Source: Nemertoderma westbladi (taxonomy: Eukaryota; Xenacoelomorpha; Nemertodermatida; Nemertodermatidae). Taken from it: DNA of 40,524 nt. The notes beneath the pieces were generated by a model. The model did not search any database. It saw only the letters and a program-made list of their open reading frames with translations, and was not told where the DNA came from. The translations under genes and the position numbers were made by a program. Shown piece by piece: positions 1 through 10,410 of this stretch (position 1 is the first letter of the stretch; every line of letters starts with the position of its first letter). Where the stretch lies: contig JAUCBJ010004152.1 of the NCBI GenBank assembly GCA_032718475.1, positions 1 through 40,524 on the forward strand, in the 5' to 3' direction.

Positions 1-302
1 TATATATACGAAAACCGTATTGTGGCACTACATGTGTCGAAAACAGTAATTTATTCTATCCTACTTTATATAATGTAATATATACAGTATGTATGTATAG
101 GGAGGCTATGTAATTGATTCTTTATGCAGTATAATAATAATAAACCATTAATAGAAACGGCGTTTCGGCCGGCTTTAGGCCTCTTCAGCAGTACTGCCAA
201 GTACTTGACACCCCATTTCCTAAGATGTATAGCTGTCACTAGTAGTGGTGATTGTCAAGATACGAGTGGCGATTCTCCTATTATTCTGATTGCTGGCGGA
301 GT
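1..302. other. unannotated left edge
   Basis: I see no gene here. The stretch is AT-rich up to about 150. From 160 to 200 it has a GC-richer segment (cgtttcggccggctttaggc) that resembles the tails of some dispersed retroelements, but nothing codes convincingly. Confidence 0.4.
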
Positions 303-550
303 CTCCAGGTGGCAGTGGTTGTAGAATCATCAGCCAGGGTGGCAGTGGTAGTAAAGATGACAGCCAGGGTGGCAACGTGGCAGTGGTAGTAGAAACAACA
401 GCCATGATGGCAACGTGGTAGGTAGTGGAAACAACAGCCAGGGTGGCAATGGATGTAGAGTCAACAGCCAGGGTGGCAGTGGTAGTAGAAACAACTACCA
501 GGGTGGCAGTGGTAGTAGAAATGACAGCCAGCACGGCAACGTGGCAGTGG
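303..550. repeat. 30-bp minisatellite, about 7 imperfect copies
   Basis: The unit gccagggtggcagtggtagt plus a 10-nt tail (agaaacaaca) is repeated about seven times. Some copies carry an extra caacgtggcagtgg block. Read on the minus strand it extends the transposase-like frame as a Thr/Val/Ala-rich tail, so it probably grew after the coding sequence decayed or at its 3' end. Confidence 0.85.
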
Positions 551-1044
551 GTGTTTTGCTTGCGCTTTCCAACGTTGATTGTTGCATATGTCAGCTTGTG
601 GGCTTTTCGCAGATTGACTGAAGAATCACAATTAATTCTCTCTGTATCCATCTGATACACCATACGAACATCAGACATCGACACTTTAGCATTTGCTCCT
701 ATTTGAAATACGTCATTCATATAACTCCACTTAAATTCAGGAGGATAAAATATGCCGGTGTTAAATAAGTTATTTCGTGTATTCTTCATGAGGTGATTAT
801 AATCAAACAACGGAATTATATCACAAAGCTCTGGTTCATATATAATCTTTGAGTAAGCATTGACATTAACTGAAAGGCCATCAGTAACAAACACTCGTGG
901 CTGAAACTCGGCCTCTTTTAAATGTTTCACAACTTCCTTGAATTCTTTTATCAACATGTCTCCAGTTAATGTCTCGTAACATGGCACTGACTTGACAATT
1001 ATTCCATTTCCCCCACTTAGAGCTCTTACCATAATATCCAGCAT
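551..1044 (-). pseudogene. P-element/THAP9-type transposase RNase-H-like fragment
   Basis: The frame beginning MLDIMVRALSGG looks like the catalytic region of P-element-type transposases. It has a hydrophobic strand followed by VMVR-like and Leu/Gly residues, then a KEFKEVVKHLKEAEF helix and VFVTDGLSVN, corresponding to the family strand with the second catalytic Asp followed by Asn. Next comes FDYNHLMKNTRNNL, which matches the family DPPHLLKNIRNNL signature. A stop lies directly upstream in this frame, so it connects to the preceding exon only by a frameshift or an unseen splice. After about residue 160 it runs into the minisatellite. It is a decayed or domesticated fragment, and the rest of the transposase, including the GTP-binding insertion and C-terminal part, is absent. 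Confidence 0.6.
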
Positions 1045-1548
1045 TTATTATATCCACTTTATTATACCCACTTTTGTTACGTGGTAAATAGCTAAAATTA
1101 ACGAGGGGTATTTTAGAGGTATTTTGAGAAACAATAAAGTACGTCGTTGAGATCTTAAGGAAGTAATTCAGTTTTAGATTTTCGGGGGAAATTTCATAAA
1201 TCATAATTCCATCTTCACTTTCAACATCACACCTACACGCATGTACCTCTCTATTCTTAAAAACATCCTCGTCTTCAATCCATTTCTTTATATTTCCCAA
1301 CTGCCACTCCAATTTGTCTTCTTCAAATAATTTTCTATTTTCGAGTAGGTTGTATAGTGTTGGATCAACTTTTCGTTTAGTTGGTGACTTTCGTAGTGGA
1401 GATGTCAATGGCTCAACCAATGTAAATATTGATGGAATTGATTCCTTTTTGAGATTGGAACTTCGAAACTGCAAATTTCTGTTCATCATAAAATTCGGCT
1501 CGAAGTGAACTTTACAAATTCGATCTTTATCGTAATCGAATTCTCGAC
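1045..1548 (-). CDS. THAP-domain gene, second exon (end uncertain)
   Basis: This exon begins after an acceptor (tttttcgttag) at 1549-1550. Its first residues complete the THAP zinc finger: CKVHF supplies the last Cys and His, and KKESIPSIF is the family AVPTIF-like box. Downstream the frame stays open to 881 with charged sequence (KSPTKRKV, NRKLFEEDKLEW) that I cannot place. The transposase-like sequence resumes in another frame near 1040. A donor-like ATG|gtaagagc occurs at 1030/1029, so the exon could end there. The join to exon 1 is in phase (one base plus two bases make a Gly codon). Confidence 0.65.
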
Positions 1549-2580
1549 CTAACGAAAAAATAATCTAAAATAGTTTATATGGCTAGAGTTCCGCCCGTGC
1601 GAGTATTTCTATTTCACATTGCAATGTAAACTAATTACTACTGAATACAAAAACTCGAATCAATAATCAATTAAATGTTCAAAAAATTTGTATTACTACC
1701 TAATTTATAATTTCTAAATAACTATCGGTAGGTAGTATTTAAAAAAATTTTTTTTTAAAATTTGGTATTAAATTTAGTGTTATAAATGTTATAGTTTCAG
1801 GTAGCTAGCAATTTTTAAGATAGCTAGTATTTTTATAACATAGGTGTAGCTTGTGTGACAATTTTTTAAATTAAAATTTTTATTTTTTCGATTTGTATTA
1901 TTGGAAAGTGTTATAGAACATAAGTAGATATGTTGTTTTTATGGTAGCAAGTGTTTTTTTTACGAGCTAGTATCTTTTGAAACTATAAAAATGTTGACAT
2001 ATTTGGCAATAAAATTGTTAAAAGTTGAAATCTGATTTTTTTTTAATTACTAGCTAATTTAAAATTAAAAAATTACTAGCTATATGTTCTAGGTCATTTT
2101 ATTTTTTATTTTATTCTAGAATAGTTAAATAACTTTTATATGGTGTTCTATAACTAATATTGAAGCCATAGTAACAATGATTAAGGATCATACGCATACG
2201 CATGTTTCATACGGATAGCCGTTTTTTTAACTAGCTAGTATTTTTTGAAATTATAAAAAAATGTGAAATCATTGATTCTAGAATGTTTTCCAATATTAAA
2301 AAAACACTAAATAAAATATATTTTTTTTTAATTTTCAAAAATACTAGCTAGTAAAAAAAATACTACTAGATGTCAGAAAAAAATGTCTACTAAGGTTCTA
2401 GAACAATCACCAATGTTCTAGAAATTATAAAATGCAATAAAACCAAATAAAAAGACATACAAATTTTATAAATTTGCTGTACCATGGCAGAATGGCTACA
2501 CACATACTATAGTAGTACCAAATACCGTAGATAACATGTCGTAGAACATTTCATGCATGATATAATAATAAAATCCTTAC
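1549..2580 (-). other. intron of the THAP gene
   Basis: This 1032-bp interval has a canonical donor (gtaagg, complement at 2575-2580) and acceptor (ttag at 1549). It is very AT-rich and carries many copies of a short ctagctagta-type motif (about 1800, 1820, 1968, 2045, 2230, 2342). I see no gene in it. Confidence 0.65.
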
Positions 2581-2695
2581 CTCGCGTATTCAGCCCCTGA
2601 CGAATCGCTTGTTTCCATTCATTGCAAACAGCAACATCAATAGGAAACCGGTGCAAATGGTCTTTTGACTTGCAAACTAAACAAGTACGTGGCAT
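2581..2695 (-). CDS. THAP-domain gene, first exon
   Basis: A 115-nt exon (38 codons plus one base) starting at the ATG at 2695. It encodes the first half of a THAP C2CH DNA-binding finger: Cys5-x2-Cys8, the HRFP motif and the invariant Trp at residue 26. The second half, Cys50-x2-His53 in the spliced product, is on the next exon, giving C-x2-C-x41-C-x2-H, within the family range. The donor is G|gtaagg at 2581/2580. THAP fingers occur both in P-element transposases and in host regulators derived from them. The transposase-like sequence downstream argues for a transposon-derived locus. Confidence 0.75.
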
Positions 2696-4044
2696 ATGAT
2701 GTAGATACTGTAGTTCACTATGTGTAGCCAGTGAAGTAATGAAGGCCCTACTGTGTAGAGACTAAAGGTTACCGCGATGTAGGCCTACTGGTTAATACTG
2801 TAGTAATCGAAAAATTATCGGTTAAAATATTGTTTTAAAATAGTGCAGCTGTAGCTAGTTGTGGTAATAATAATATTGTTGACAAACCAACGCATCACTT
2901 TTACAACAGCGCAGTTCAAGAATAATGGCAGTACTACTTGTTGCCATAGAAATATATCGCAAATAAGCTTAAATCGCCCCCAACAATGCATTTCTTGTTG
3001 GCAAATTTGAAAACTTTGACGGATTATATCTCGAGAACGCTCCGGTCGAATTTGCTTAAATTTTTTTTCTGAGGTTTCTATGGCATATACTACCACTTTA
3101 TTGAAAAAAATTTCGGGGCCGAAAAAATAACACTAATGCGGTTCCGTGTATATTTAGTATTCCATGGTTTACTCGATTTTAGGATACAAGTTCATTGTGA
3201 ATGTTAGTGAATCTCTTAACCAGTGTATATATTATAGAAAGTTAATCAAAATGCATTAATGTTGTCCTGAAACTGTTGTAAACACTCTGGTAAAGAAAAT
3301 TTCGGAAATTATCTTGCAGTTCGCCAACCCGGCCCTAGTAACCTCCTTAGCAACATATTTATGAAATTTAAATTATTAATTTCATTGTCTCACTTTTTCT
3401 TTTCCGGAGAAAATCAACAAACAGTTTAAAAAATTAAAATGCCATCAGACAACTTAAATAACATCTTGGGAACACATCAAGGGCAATATAAAATCAAATA
3501 GCGTTTAATGTCGCAGACACAGACCAATTATTTGGACCAGAGTAATTTACACAAGTATCAAAATATTAAGTTTACGTGGAGAATTCATGTACCTTTACTC
3601 AACTATTTGCTCCCATATTTGTAATTATATAAAAATAACATTACAGCTCTTTAGCATGGTAATACTTCCCGTCATATTGTACACATTCGGGTGACATTTA
3701 CAGTCCACGTTACCATAGCAACAGACCAAATAAGACAATTTAATAAGAATTCAAATTACAGTATAACATAATGCAGTTTTCACTTACGTAGTTTACCTTA
3801 CCAGAGTTTTGAGATATTATATGAGACACGTCGCATAGCTACTGTATAAACCTTCAACTGTTAGTCAACATCCTATCGTGATTTGGGGAATATTGTTTAA
3901 TACAAATATGAATTTTAAAGTATCTCAGGCGTTCATTGAGGAGACCTACAGTTAATAGTTAACTCACTCTAAATTCTGCTAAGTAATTAGTTTTGCAACA
4001 GGCAGGTATATCACACTATGCACCGTCGAGAAAGGGGTTGGGGA
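2696..4044. other. non-coding, no gene seen
   Basis: AT-rich sequence without convincing ORFs. The short open frame at 2815-3096 (minus) has no recognisable composition or motif. It would include the promoter side of the THAP gene, but I see no clear TATA box. Confidence 0.4.
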
Positions 4045-4170
4045 GGGGGGGGGGGGGGGGGGGGCAACAAATCCCATTACGGCGAATTAATATTTTGTCT
4101 CAATGTTAAATTATCAATTTAGGGAAAGGAGCAGTTTACAGTGGCACGTTATTCTAACCAAAACAATAAA
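4045..4170 (+). repeat. dispersed poly-G-headed repeat, copy A
   Basis: A run of 20 G (4045-4064) is followed by about 105 bp that reappears at 32055-32168. Shared landmarks are gcgaattaatat, ctcaatgttaaatt, gggaaaggagcag, tacagtggcacgttatt and taaccaaaacaataaac. It is a dispersed repeat family of unknown class. Confidence 0.75.
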
Positions 4171-4544
4171 CGAAGTAATCGCAGTCGAAGTAATCGGATG
4201 TTATTTGCATCGATTTTCCCATGGAGAGGGATCAATTTTGATTGCATCCCCCCCCCCCCATCTGGCACCATAAATATCGACCTACCTGACAGTAATTTTT
4301 CTTTCACTTTGAGAATCATTTTCACTATCACTTGCATCTGCCTATTATTATTATGACTTGATGGAAATGGATTGTGTCGAACATATTCCTACTCTTAAAA
4401 GGAAAACTTGCCCGAATGTGGTTTGTGAAGAGACATGCATATCATGTGGAGCAAAGAAAGATGAGCGATTAAGAATTGCTTCAGTTGACGGAAATTTAAA
4501 ATTAAAGTTGTTAGCACTACTAGTACTACTCTACTATCGGCATG

Positions 4545-6060
4545 CTACGTTGAAGCTGCATTATATGTTACATATATGTAGAATTCTGTGCCGGCTTGTC
4601 GACAAAATTGCGCCGCCACAACGTCTGGTCCCTTGACAATTGCTAGATCATCCGTATCTTCAAGACCAGTGTCCTTCATGAGGCGTCTCAAAAAAGTCAT
4701 GGGATGTCCACCATACTTATTCACTTCATGAGGTAGCCAAAGCACACGATTATGCGCTGGTTAGTCCTCACGCCCAAAGCAATGGTCTGCTTTCCTATTG
4801 TCAAGCTAGGAGAGACGATGAAACAGCTCCAATGTGGTATATATTCTGGTTGGAAATGCGTTCATTGTACATAACAAAATGAACCCGGTGCAGCATTCAT
4901 GTGAACGTGCCGTCCAGAGATTTGGTATCCTCTGCAGTTAGAGCCCACCATGGACTCAATATTCAATATATTTTATTTTATCCTCAAACGAACAAGTAAT
5001 ACATATTAGATCAACATTCGCACCCCGGCACCATAGATTCCCATATAAGAGTACTGGTACTACTGCTGCCAGAAATAATTTATTCTGTGGGACTTACAAA
5101 TCCTGGATAGACTATTCAATGCTGCCTATGCCTTCCTCTTACGTATCCGAAGGTCATCACCTGACTTCCAGATCCATGATCCAAAGTAGCAGAAGTCATC
5201 AACATTCTCAAGCAAGCCATCCCTTTAGCTTATTCCCTTACGATCAGACATTTCTTGAGGGATGTCAAGTTTCACTGTCACAATTTTGGACATCTTGGAG
5301 TTTACAAAAAGACAAACACAAGAAGCAACCTGGTCCAATGAACAGATAAGCCTTTGGGCTCCCTCTAGTGAATCTGACAGTACCCCTATATCGTCAGTAA
5401 ATTCTATATTAAATTATTTAATTATATATGCTATGCACTGCTTGTGCCAGTAGGGGGTGTTACCATCACCCCATCTTTATTAAGATGGTCTAAGGACATG
5501 CGTAGAACATAATCAACCACAATTACGAATAAGAATGGTGAAGTGTGTCACCCTAAAGGATTCCGCAAAAGACTTCGAATGGATCTGTGTCATCATCAGC
5601 AGAAGACGCAAATGTGATGGAACCATCGTACAGCGATCTGATAGCTGCAATTATTTCCTCAGGAATCCCATGTGCTTAAAGTATGCTAAACATCCGTGGT
5701 CGGGAGACTGAGTCGAAGGCCTTAAAGAAGTCAACACAAGATAAGCCAGATGTCTGTCTTTCTTTGTTGATAACTTTTTGATTATTCTTCTAAGTACCAG
5801 AATAGGCTTAATGTCCTACACGACGTTTACGGAACCCATTTTGGTTCTTACGTAATAGTCTCTCAACAGGATCCCTGATGCAATTTAATATAATTCTGTT
5901 GTATTGCTTTGCAGCAATCGAGATTAACGAGTTTCCACGAAAAGATTCATAGGTTGTTAGGTTGCCCTTCTTTGGGGCCAACTTTTATATTTTAATTTCT
6001 CGAGGGACTCTCTTTGTCCTATACATGTCTAGAATAATGGAGTGAATGAGCTCTAAGCAC
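4545..6060 (-). pseudogene. decayed non-LTR retrotransposon (reverse transcriptase)
   Basis: Reading the minus strand from 6060 downwards gives broken pieces of a LINE-type reverse transcriptase in order. First is a strand ending GNSLISIAAKQYNRIILN, then a helix, then NQNGFRK. Near 5720 comes VDFFKAFDSVSRPR, the palm motif with its first catalytic Asp, then HGIPEEIIAAIRSLYDGS. Near 5400 is FTDDIGVLSDSLEGAQRL, a degenerate (Y/F)xDD box. Then come FCYFGSWIWKSGDDLRIRK and the Ala/Asn/Ser-rich thumb. The C-terminal GHPMTFLRRLMKDTGLEDTD is at 4620-4745. Stops and frameshifts separate every piece. The order and motif set fit CR1/RTE/Jockey-like elements of invertebrates; I cannot settle the clade. 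No 5' ORF or endonuclease is visible. Confidence 0.8.
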
Positions 6061-6325
6061 TCAGGAATTTTAGTAAATAATAATTAATCAAATCTAGCAA
6101 AGAGAAGAAAAGTATTGTTTAACTTTACTTATGAATTTTTTGCGTGAAAATATATATAGTATACACATAAATTACACACGTACAGTAGATAGGCCTACTA
6201 ATAATAATACCGAATAATTACTAATAATATACAGATATACAGATACAAAGCATTATTGAGATACGGATACAGAGCATATTACATCGTTCTCGCTCATAGG
6301 CAAGCAAATAATCCTTATCTAATCT
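6061..6325. other. AT-rich non-coding
   Basis: Contains short AT-rich simple sequence (ataataataccg, atacagatacag). No gene is seen between the LINE relic and the pentanucleotide tract. Confidence 0.4.
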
Positions 6326-6605
6326 CTAATCTAATCTAATCTAATCTAATCTAATCTAATCTAATCTAATCTAATCTAATCTAATCTAATCTAATCTAAT
6401 CTAATCTAATCTAATCTAATCTAATCTAATCTAATCTAATCTAATCTAATCTAATCTAATCTAATCTAATCTAATCTAATCTAATCTAATCTAATCTAAT
6501 CTAATCTAATCTAATCTAATCTAATCTAATCTAATCTAATCTAATCTAATCTAATCTAATCTAATCTAATCTAATCTAATCTAATCTAATCTAATCTAAT
6601 CTAAT
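6326..6605. repeat. (CTAAT)n / (TTAGA)n microsatellite, 56 perfect units
   Basis: 280 bp of uninterrupted ctaat pentamers with no visible substitution. The complementary unit is TTAGA, one base different from the insect telomere unit TTAGG, but it is internal here and flanked by ordinary sequence. Confidence 0.97.
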
Positions 6606-6710
6606 ACATTACTATTACTGTATACTGGTATATAAAAATCATGTATAGCGTATTAACTAGCAGATATCTTGGGTGATAGGGTGTTCTGGCGGCGCAACTT
6701 TGCTGACAAG

Positions 6711-6715
6711 CTGGC
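6711..6715. repeat. target-site duplication (left) of LTR element A
   Basis: ctggc directly precedes the LTR tgtgacgg and is repeated at 13810-13814 directly after the other LTR (gctaaca). Confidence 0.95.
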
Positions 6716-7261
6716 TGTGACGGGATCTACGGATCCCGGTTTATCCGTTGGGTTTTCTATCTACGCGTCCCCGCCGTGTGTGAAAGGTAAAAGAGTTCTG
6801 ATGTTCGGTTATATGTATAAGGTATAATATAGTTGATATATAGGCTATAGTATAGTATGGCACAGTTACCGGTAGATAAGTATGATGGCGGTAGCGGACG
6901 GTGATAGAAGTCACCGTTCCACCCTACTGAACTAACTGAGTAAACTGAATGAATGATTGCTGTACAGGTAATATGTACTGCACGGGTTTGGCCGTTACAG
7001 TACTTAGTCGATGCTGTCCCCCATTGGCTAATATCCCTGTTGGCACCCTTTGCCCCCCTCTGAAGTGCTTCCCTTCGCCCTTGCTGTTCTCTCTTGGTTA
7101 GGGGTTTGGCCCCTGACCCTTATTGTGTGTGTTTCCTTTGGGGCCTATTGTCCCCGTTTACTGGGGTGACACGAGGTTGATTGGTAATCAACCTCGTGCT
7201 CCCAATATTGCTTTATGGCTCACTCTATGGGTTTGTGTTAGCGGAATTGGATAAGCTAACA
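6716..7261 (-). repeat. 3' LTR of element A
   Basis: 546 bp, matching 13263-13809 except for one C in a C-run. It contains a perfect 13-bp stem with a 3-nt loop (7170-7198: cacgaggttgatt, ggt, complement arm) and a terminal hairpin cgggatc-tacg-gatcccg at 6721-6738. Confidence 0.95.
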
Positions 7262-7269
7262 CTCCCCCC
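7262..7269 (-). promoter_or_regulatory. polypurine tract of element A
   Basis: On the minus strand GGGGGGAG abuts the LTR TGTTAGC. This is where plus-strand DNA synthesis is primed in LTR elements and fixes the element's orientation. Confidence 0.75.
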
Positions 7270-7298
7270 ATGCTATCTTCCCGGTGAGAAGATAGCAT
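7270..7298. other. perfect 11-bp hairpin next to the polypurine tract
   Basis: atgctatcttc, loop ccggtga, gaagatagcat. A second hairpin, cccgat-ctagc-atcggg, follows at 7330-7346. Confidence 0.9.
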
Positions 7299-7346
7299 CC
7301 AACTAAAGTGCGCTACAATTCCGCTGGATCCCGATCTAGCATCGGG

Positions 7347-8106
7347 TGTGGGGTGGGTTATTTTCTTTCTCGGAGTCGGCTTTCCAGGCCGCTCCCTGTG
7401 GGTATGATGTCACTACCCTCTGGCGTCTCGTGTCGGGCCGATCGTGCGCTTCTCTCACACAATTTTTGTTTCCCCAACACTCTCACCACTCTACTCCAAC
7501 TCTCGCATACCCCCGGACCTCCTCGTCCCACACTCTTCCTCTCACTTCTCCTCCCCCACACTTGAATTGCGCCCACGCTCTCTTCGCACTCCGTACTATT
7601 ACTCCATCCCTCCTTGACTACCTTATCCCTTCTGACGAATCTCACCCCCCCCCCCCCCTCCGTGCCGTCGCACTCAGGAAATGTGAAATCATCTGGCGTC
7701 TTGTCCCTAGTGCCATAGTCACTTAGCCCCCCAGTCCCAGTAGCTAATTGAGAAAGGTTGTATGACTATAGTACTTACACCACTATCTCCGCACTCCGCA
7801 CTATCACCTCTCCACTCTCTTGTCACTCCCTAAGGCTTTAATCTCTAATGCTACCCCTGTGCTATCATACTATCTACCTACTGCTTACTAACTCTAACTA
7901 TCTAACTAACTCTGCTAACTACTAACTCTTACTACTTCTAGCTCTAACTGAGAGCCTCTAACTTTCTACTGACTCTAACTCTCTACTAAGTCTAACTAAC
8001 TCCTACTAACTTTCTACTTCTACTAACTCTACTTGACTCCTCTGAGTCTACCAACTCTCTAGCCCTTTAACTAGAACTCCCTAACTCCACCCACTCTTCT
8101 AACTAC
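7347..8106. other. CT-rich non-coding part of element A
   Basis: Composition shifts to pyrimidine-rich sequence, purine-rich in the element's sense. It has a 14-C run at 7645-7658 and degenerate ctaactcta repeats from about 7860. Open frames across it are composition artefacts. No reverse transcriptase or integrase motif is found in any frame. Confidence 0.6.
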
Positions 8107-8905
8107 GTGGCGCTTGCGGTGCCCACAACCACTCTACTTTCTGGCACCCTATGTGCCCTACTCAACTACCTCTCTAGCTCTACTAACTAACTAGCTCTAC
8201 TAACTCTACTCCACTCTTCTAACTACGTGGCGCTTGCGGTGCCCACAACCCCTTTACTACTACTTCCTTCTACGTGGCGCTTGCGGTGCCCACAACCACT
8301 CTACTATCTGGCACCCTTTGTGCCCTTCTACTACTCTACTCTATCTCTAACTCTCTAACTCTACTACCTGGCACCCTATGTGCCCTCTCTACTACTCTAC
8401 TCTATCTCTAACTCTCTAACTCTACTACCTGGCACCCTATGTGCCCGTCTACTACTCTACTCTATCTCTAACTTACTTCCTTTACATCTACTCCCTTTAC
8501 GTCTACTCGCCTACACGTGACGCTCTGAATGCCGGCAGAGTGGGTATGTTAATCATGTGAACTACTACTAACTCTTACTAACTCTACTACTAACTCTTAC
8601 TATCTGGCACCCTTCGTGCCCTTCTACTAACTCTTACTATCTGGCACCCTTCGTGCCCTTCTACTAACTCTTACTATCTGGCACCCTTCGTGCCCTTCTA
8701 CTAACTCTTACTATCTAGCACCCTTCGTGCCCTTCTACTCCTCAACTACCTCTCTAACTCTTTTTGTGCCCGGCACCTCTTTTGCCCGGCACCCACCCTA
8801 ATTAACATACCCTGCTCTTACATCAAACACGTCATCACGCCCGTGCCCCACTAAGTTCAACGCATCCCCTACTAACTCTAACTGCGTGGCGCTTCCGGTG
8901 CCCAC
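8107..8905. repeat. hairpin family 1: gtggcgcttgcggtgcccac, 4 copies
   Basis: The 20-nt imperfect palindrome occurs at 8107-8126, 8227-8246, 8274-8293 and, with one changed base (cttccgg), 8886-8905. Each is followed by aacc. Spacers are ctaact-type simple sequence. Confidence 0.85.
8143..8775. repeat. hairpin family 2: GGCAC-n5-GTGCC, about 8 copies
   Basis: Five-base stems close loops cctat, ccttt or ccttc at 8143, 8310, 8370, 8431, 8606, 8643 and 8680. There is a near copy with a broken closing pair at 8717 and a degenerate one near 8772. Loops vary while stems hold. The LTRs carry a related ggcaccctttgcc. Confidence 0.85.
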
Positions 8906-8961
8906 AACCCTTCTACCGCTACTACTTTCTTTCTAACTCTTACTTTCTCTAACTAACTAGC

Positions 8962-9431
8962 GGTACTACGTACCCTTTAACTACTTACTCTCTTACTAAC
9001 TATCGGTACTGCGTACCCTTTGACTACTTACTAACTCTAACTCTACTCTTACTAACTGGTACTACGTACCTTCTTACTCTTACTAACTCTCTCTACTCTT
9101 ACTAACCGGTACTACGTACCCTTTATCTCTTACTCTGGCTAACTAGCTAGCGGTACTAAGTACCTTCTAACTAACTAACTCTCTCTACTCTCACTAACCG
9201 GTACTACGTACCCTTTAACTACCTACTCTCTTACGGTACTACATACCTTCTAACTCTTACTCTCTAGCTAGTTAGCGGTACTACGTACCCTCAACCAACT
9301 AACTATCCTAACTCTTACTCTCTAGCTAGTTAGCGGTACTACGTACCCTCAACCAACTAACTATTCTAACTCTTACTAACCAATGGTACTACGTACCCTC
9401 TGACTCTTACTCTCTAGCGGTACTACGTACC
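8962..9431. repeat. hairpin family 3: GGTAC-n3-GTACC, 11 copies
   Basis: Starts are 8962, 9005, 9058, 9108, 9152, 9200, 9235, 9277, 9335, 9385 and 9419. The loop is usually tac, but tgc at 9005 and taa at 9152; only the 9235 copy breaks the stem. Copies sit 34-58 bp apart in ctaact/cttact spacer sequence. Confidence 0.9.
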
Positions 9432-9515
9432 ACCCTTTAACTAACTAACTAACTAACTAACTCTTACTACCTAACTTCTACCTCCTCTATTATTTAATTA
9501 TTTTCTTATTTTTAA

Positions 9516-10410
9516 TTAAATAATTATTTTATATTTTGTGCGTGGGAAGGGCGTCTCGCCCTCATTCCCACCCCCCTCAGTCCAAAACTTTGGACGACTA
9601 AAAACTCTCACGTGCCCCTTCTTCCAGTAGGCACTCTCCTGCTGCCCTCCTATACGTCCTCTAACTCTTCGCCACACTCTCTTCGGTGCTACCTTTGCTG
9701 GCCTCCCCCTTCGTGTGTGCGCTGGCATTAGAGCCCTCGACGACCCCCGCTCGTCCCTCGGTATACGCGGTGTCTGCCCGTGCAATGCCCCCTCGCACTG
9801 TGTCCGTCCTGCGTGTGTATGCAACACGCCTCCTTCTACTTTCCCGACTCCCTTATGTTTGCTAATGGGCTTCTCTGCCCCTGGTTTAGTCCTTTCATAT
9901 CCTCTCCCTTTCCAACACTCTCCGGATCTGTGTCCTTTTACCACACATCGATGACATAGTCCGTTTGCGTCTGTGTAGGCTACACGATCTCGTTTGGGCA
10001 ACGCTTGCCAGTACTTGCAACTCCTGGTCTTATGGGTTCCGTCCCGATGTAATTGACATTGGAATCCTGGATTATAGCGTTTCCTGTATAGTCCTTCACG
10101 TATCGCGCTTAGGTTTATATGTACCGATTTAATGTTTCGATTGTCTAGACTCGGCCTACTGGGTATATTGGGATTGTGTTTATTTTTGGTGTTATTTTCT
10201 TCCTGTCCCTGCCACGGTGTGGCCCTACTACCAGCTAACTGTGGACTGGTAGTCCCCTGTATGGCCGCGTGTGGTGGTGACTGTCCGCACGACCTGCTCT
10301 CGTCCAGGGAGTTCGATATTCTTGCTCCTATCGGGGTATATTGTCGATATTGTGATGGGGGAATGTCACCCTGTCCCCCCCCCAGCCGGTATGTTTGGTA
10401 CTGGGGTTGA
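9516..10410 (-). CDS. Gag C-terminal part with zinc knuckles, element A
   Basis: This frame is open from about 10410 to the stop at 9516. It has an N-terminal Gln/Asn/Pro-rich segment, then a first zinc-binding unit of the form C-x2-H-x4-H-x4-C. About 20 residues on is a classical knuckle CHRC-x4-H-x4-C (near 9934-9900). This two-knuckle layout with an Arg-rich spacer and Gly-Leu-Cys is typical of BEL/Pao Gag. The tail is basic (RRGRPAKVAPKRVWRRVRGR), fitting RNA binding. It joins the upstream gag frame only across a 9-G run at 10375-10383, where the frame changes. The stop is followed by the hairpin-rich tract, with no pol frame. Confidence 0.75.

Noticed and set aside
6326-6605. interstitial telomere
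   Set aside because: The unit is TTAGA, not a known telomere unit, and nothing else suggests a chromosome end.
7308-7726. overlapping frames of 85-126 codons inside element A
   Set aside because: CT-rich composition artefacts; the three overlapping frames have no motif, and the element is coded on the other strand upstream.
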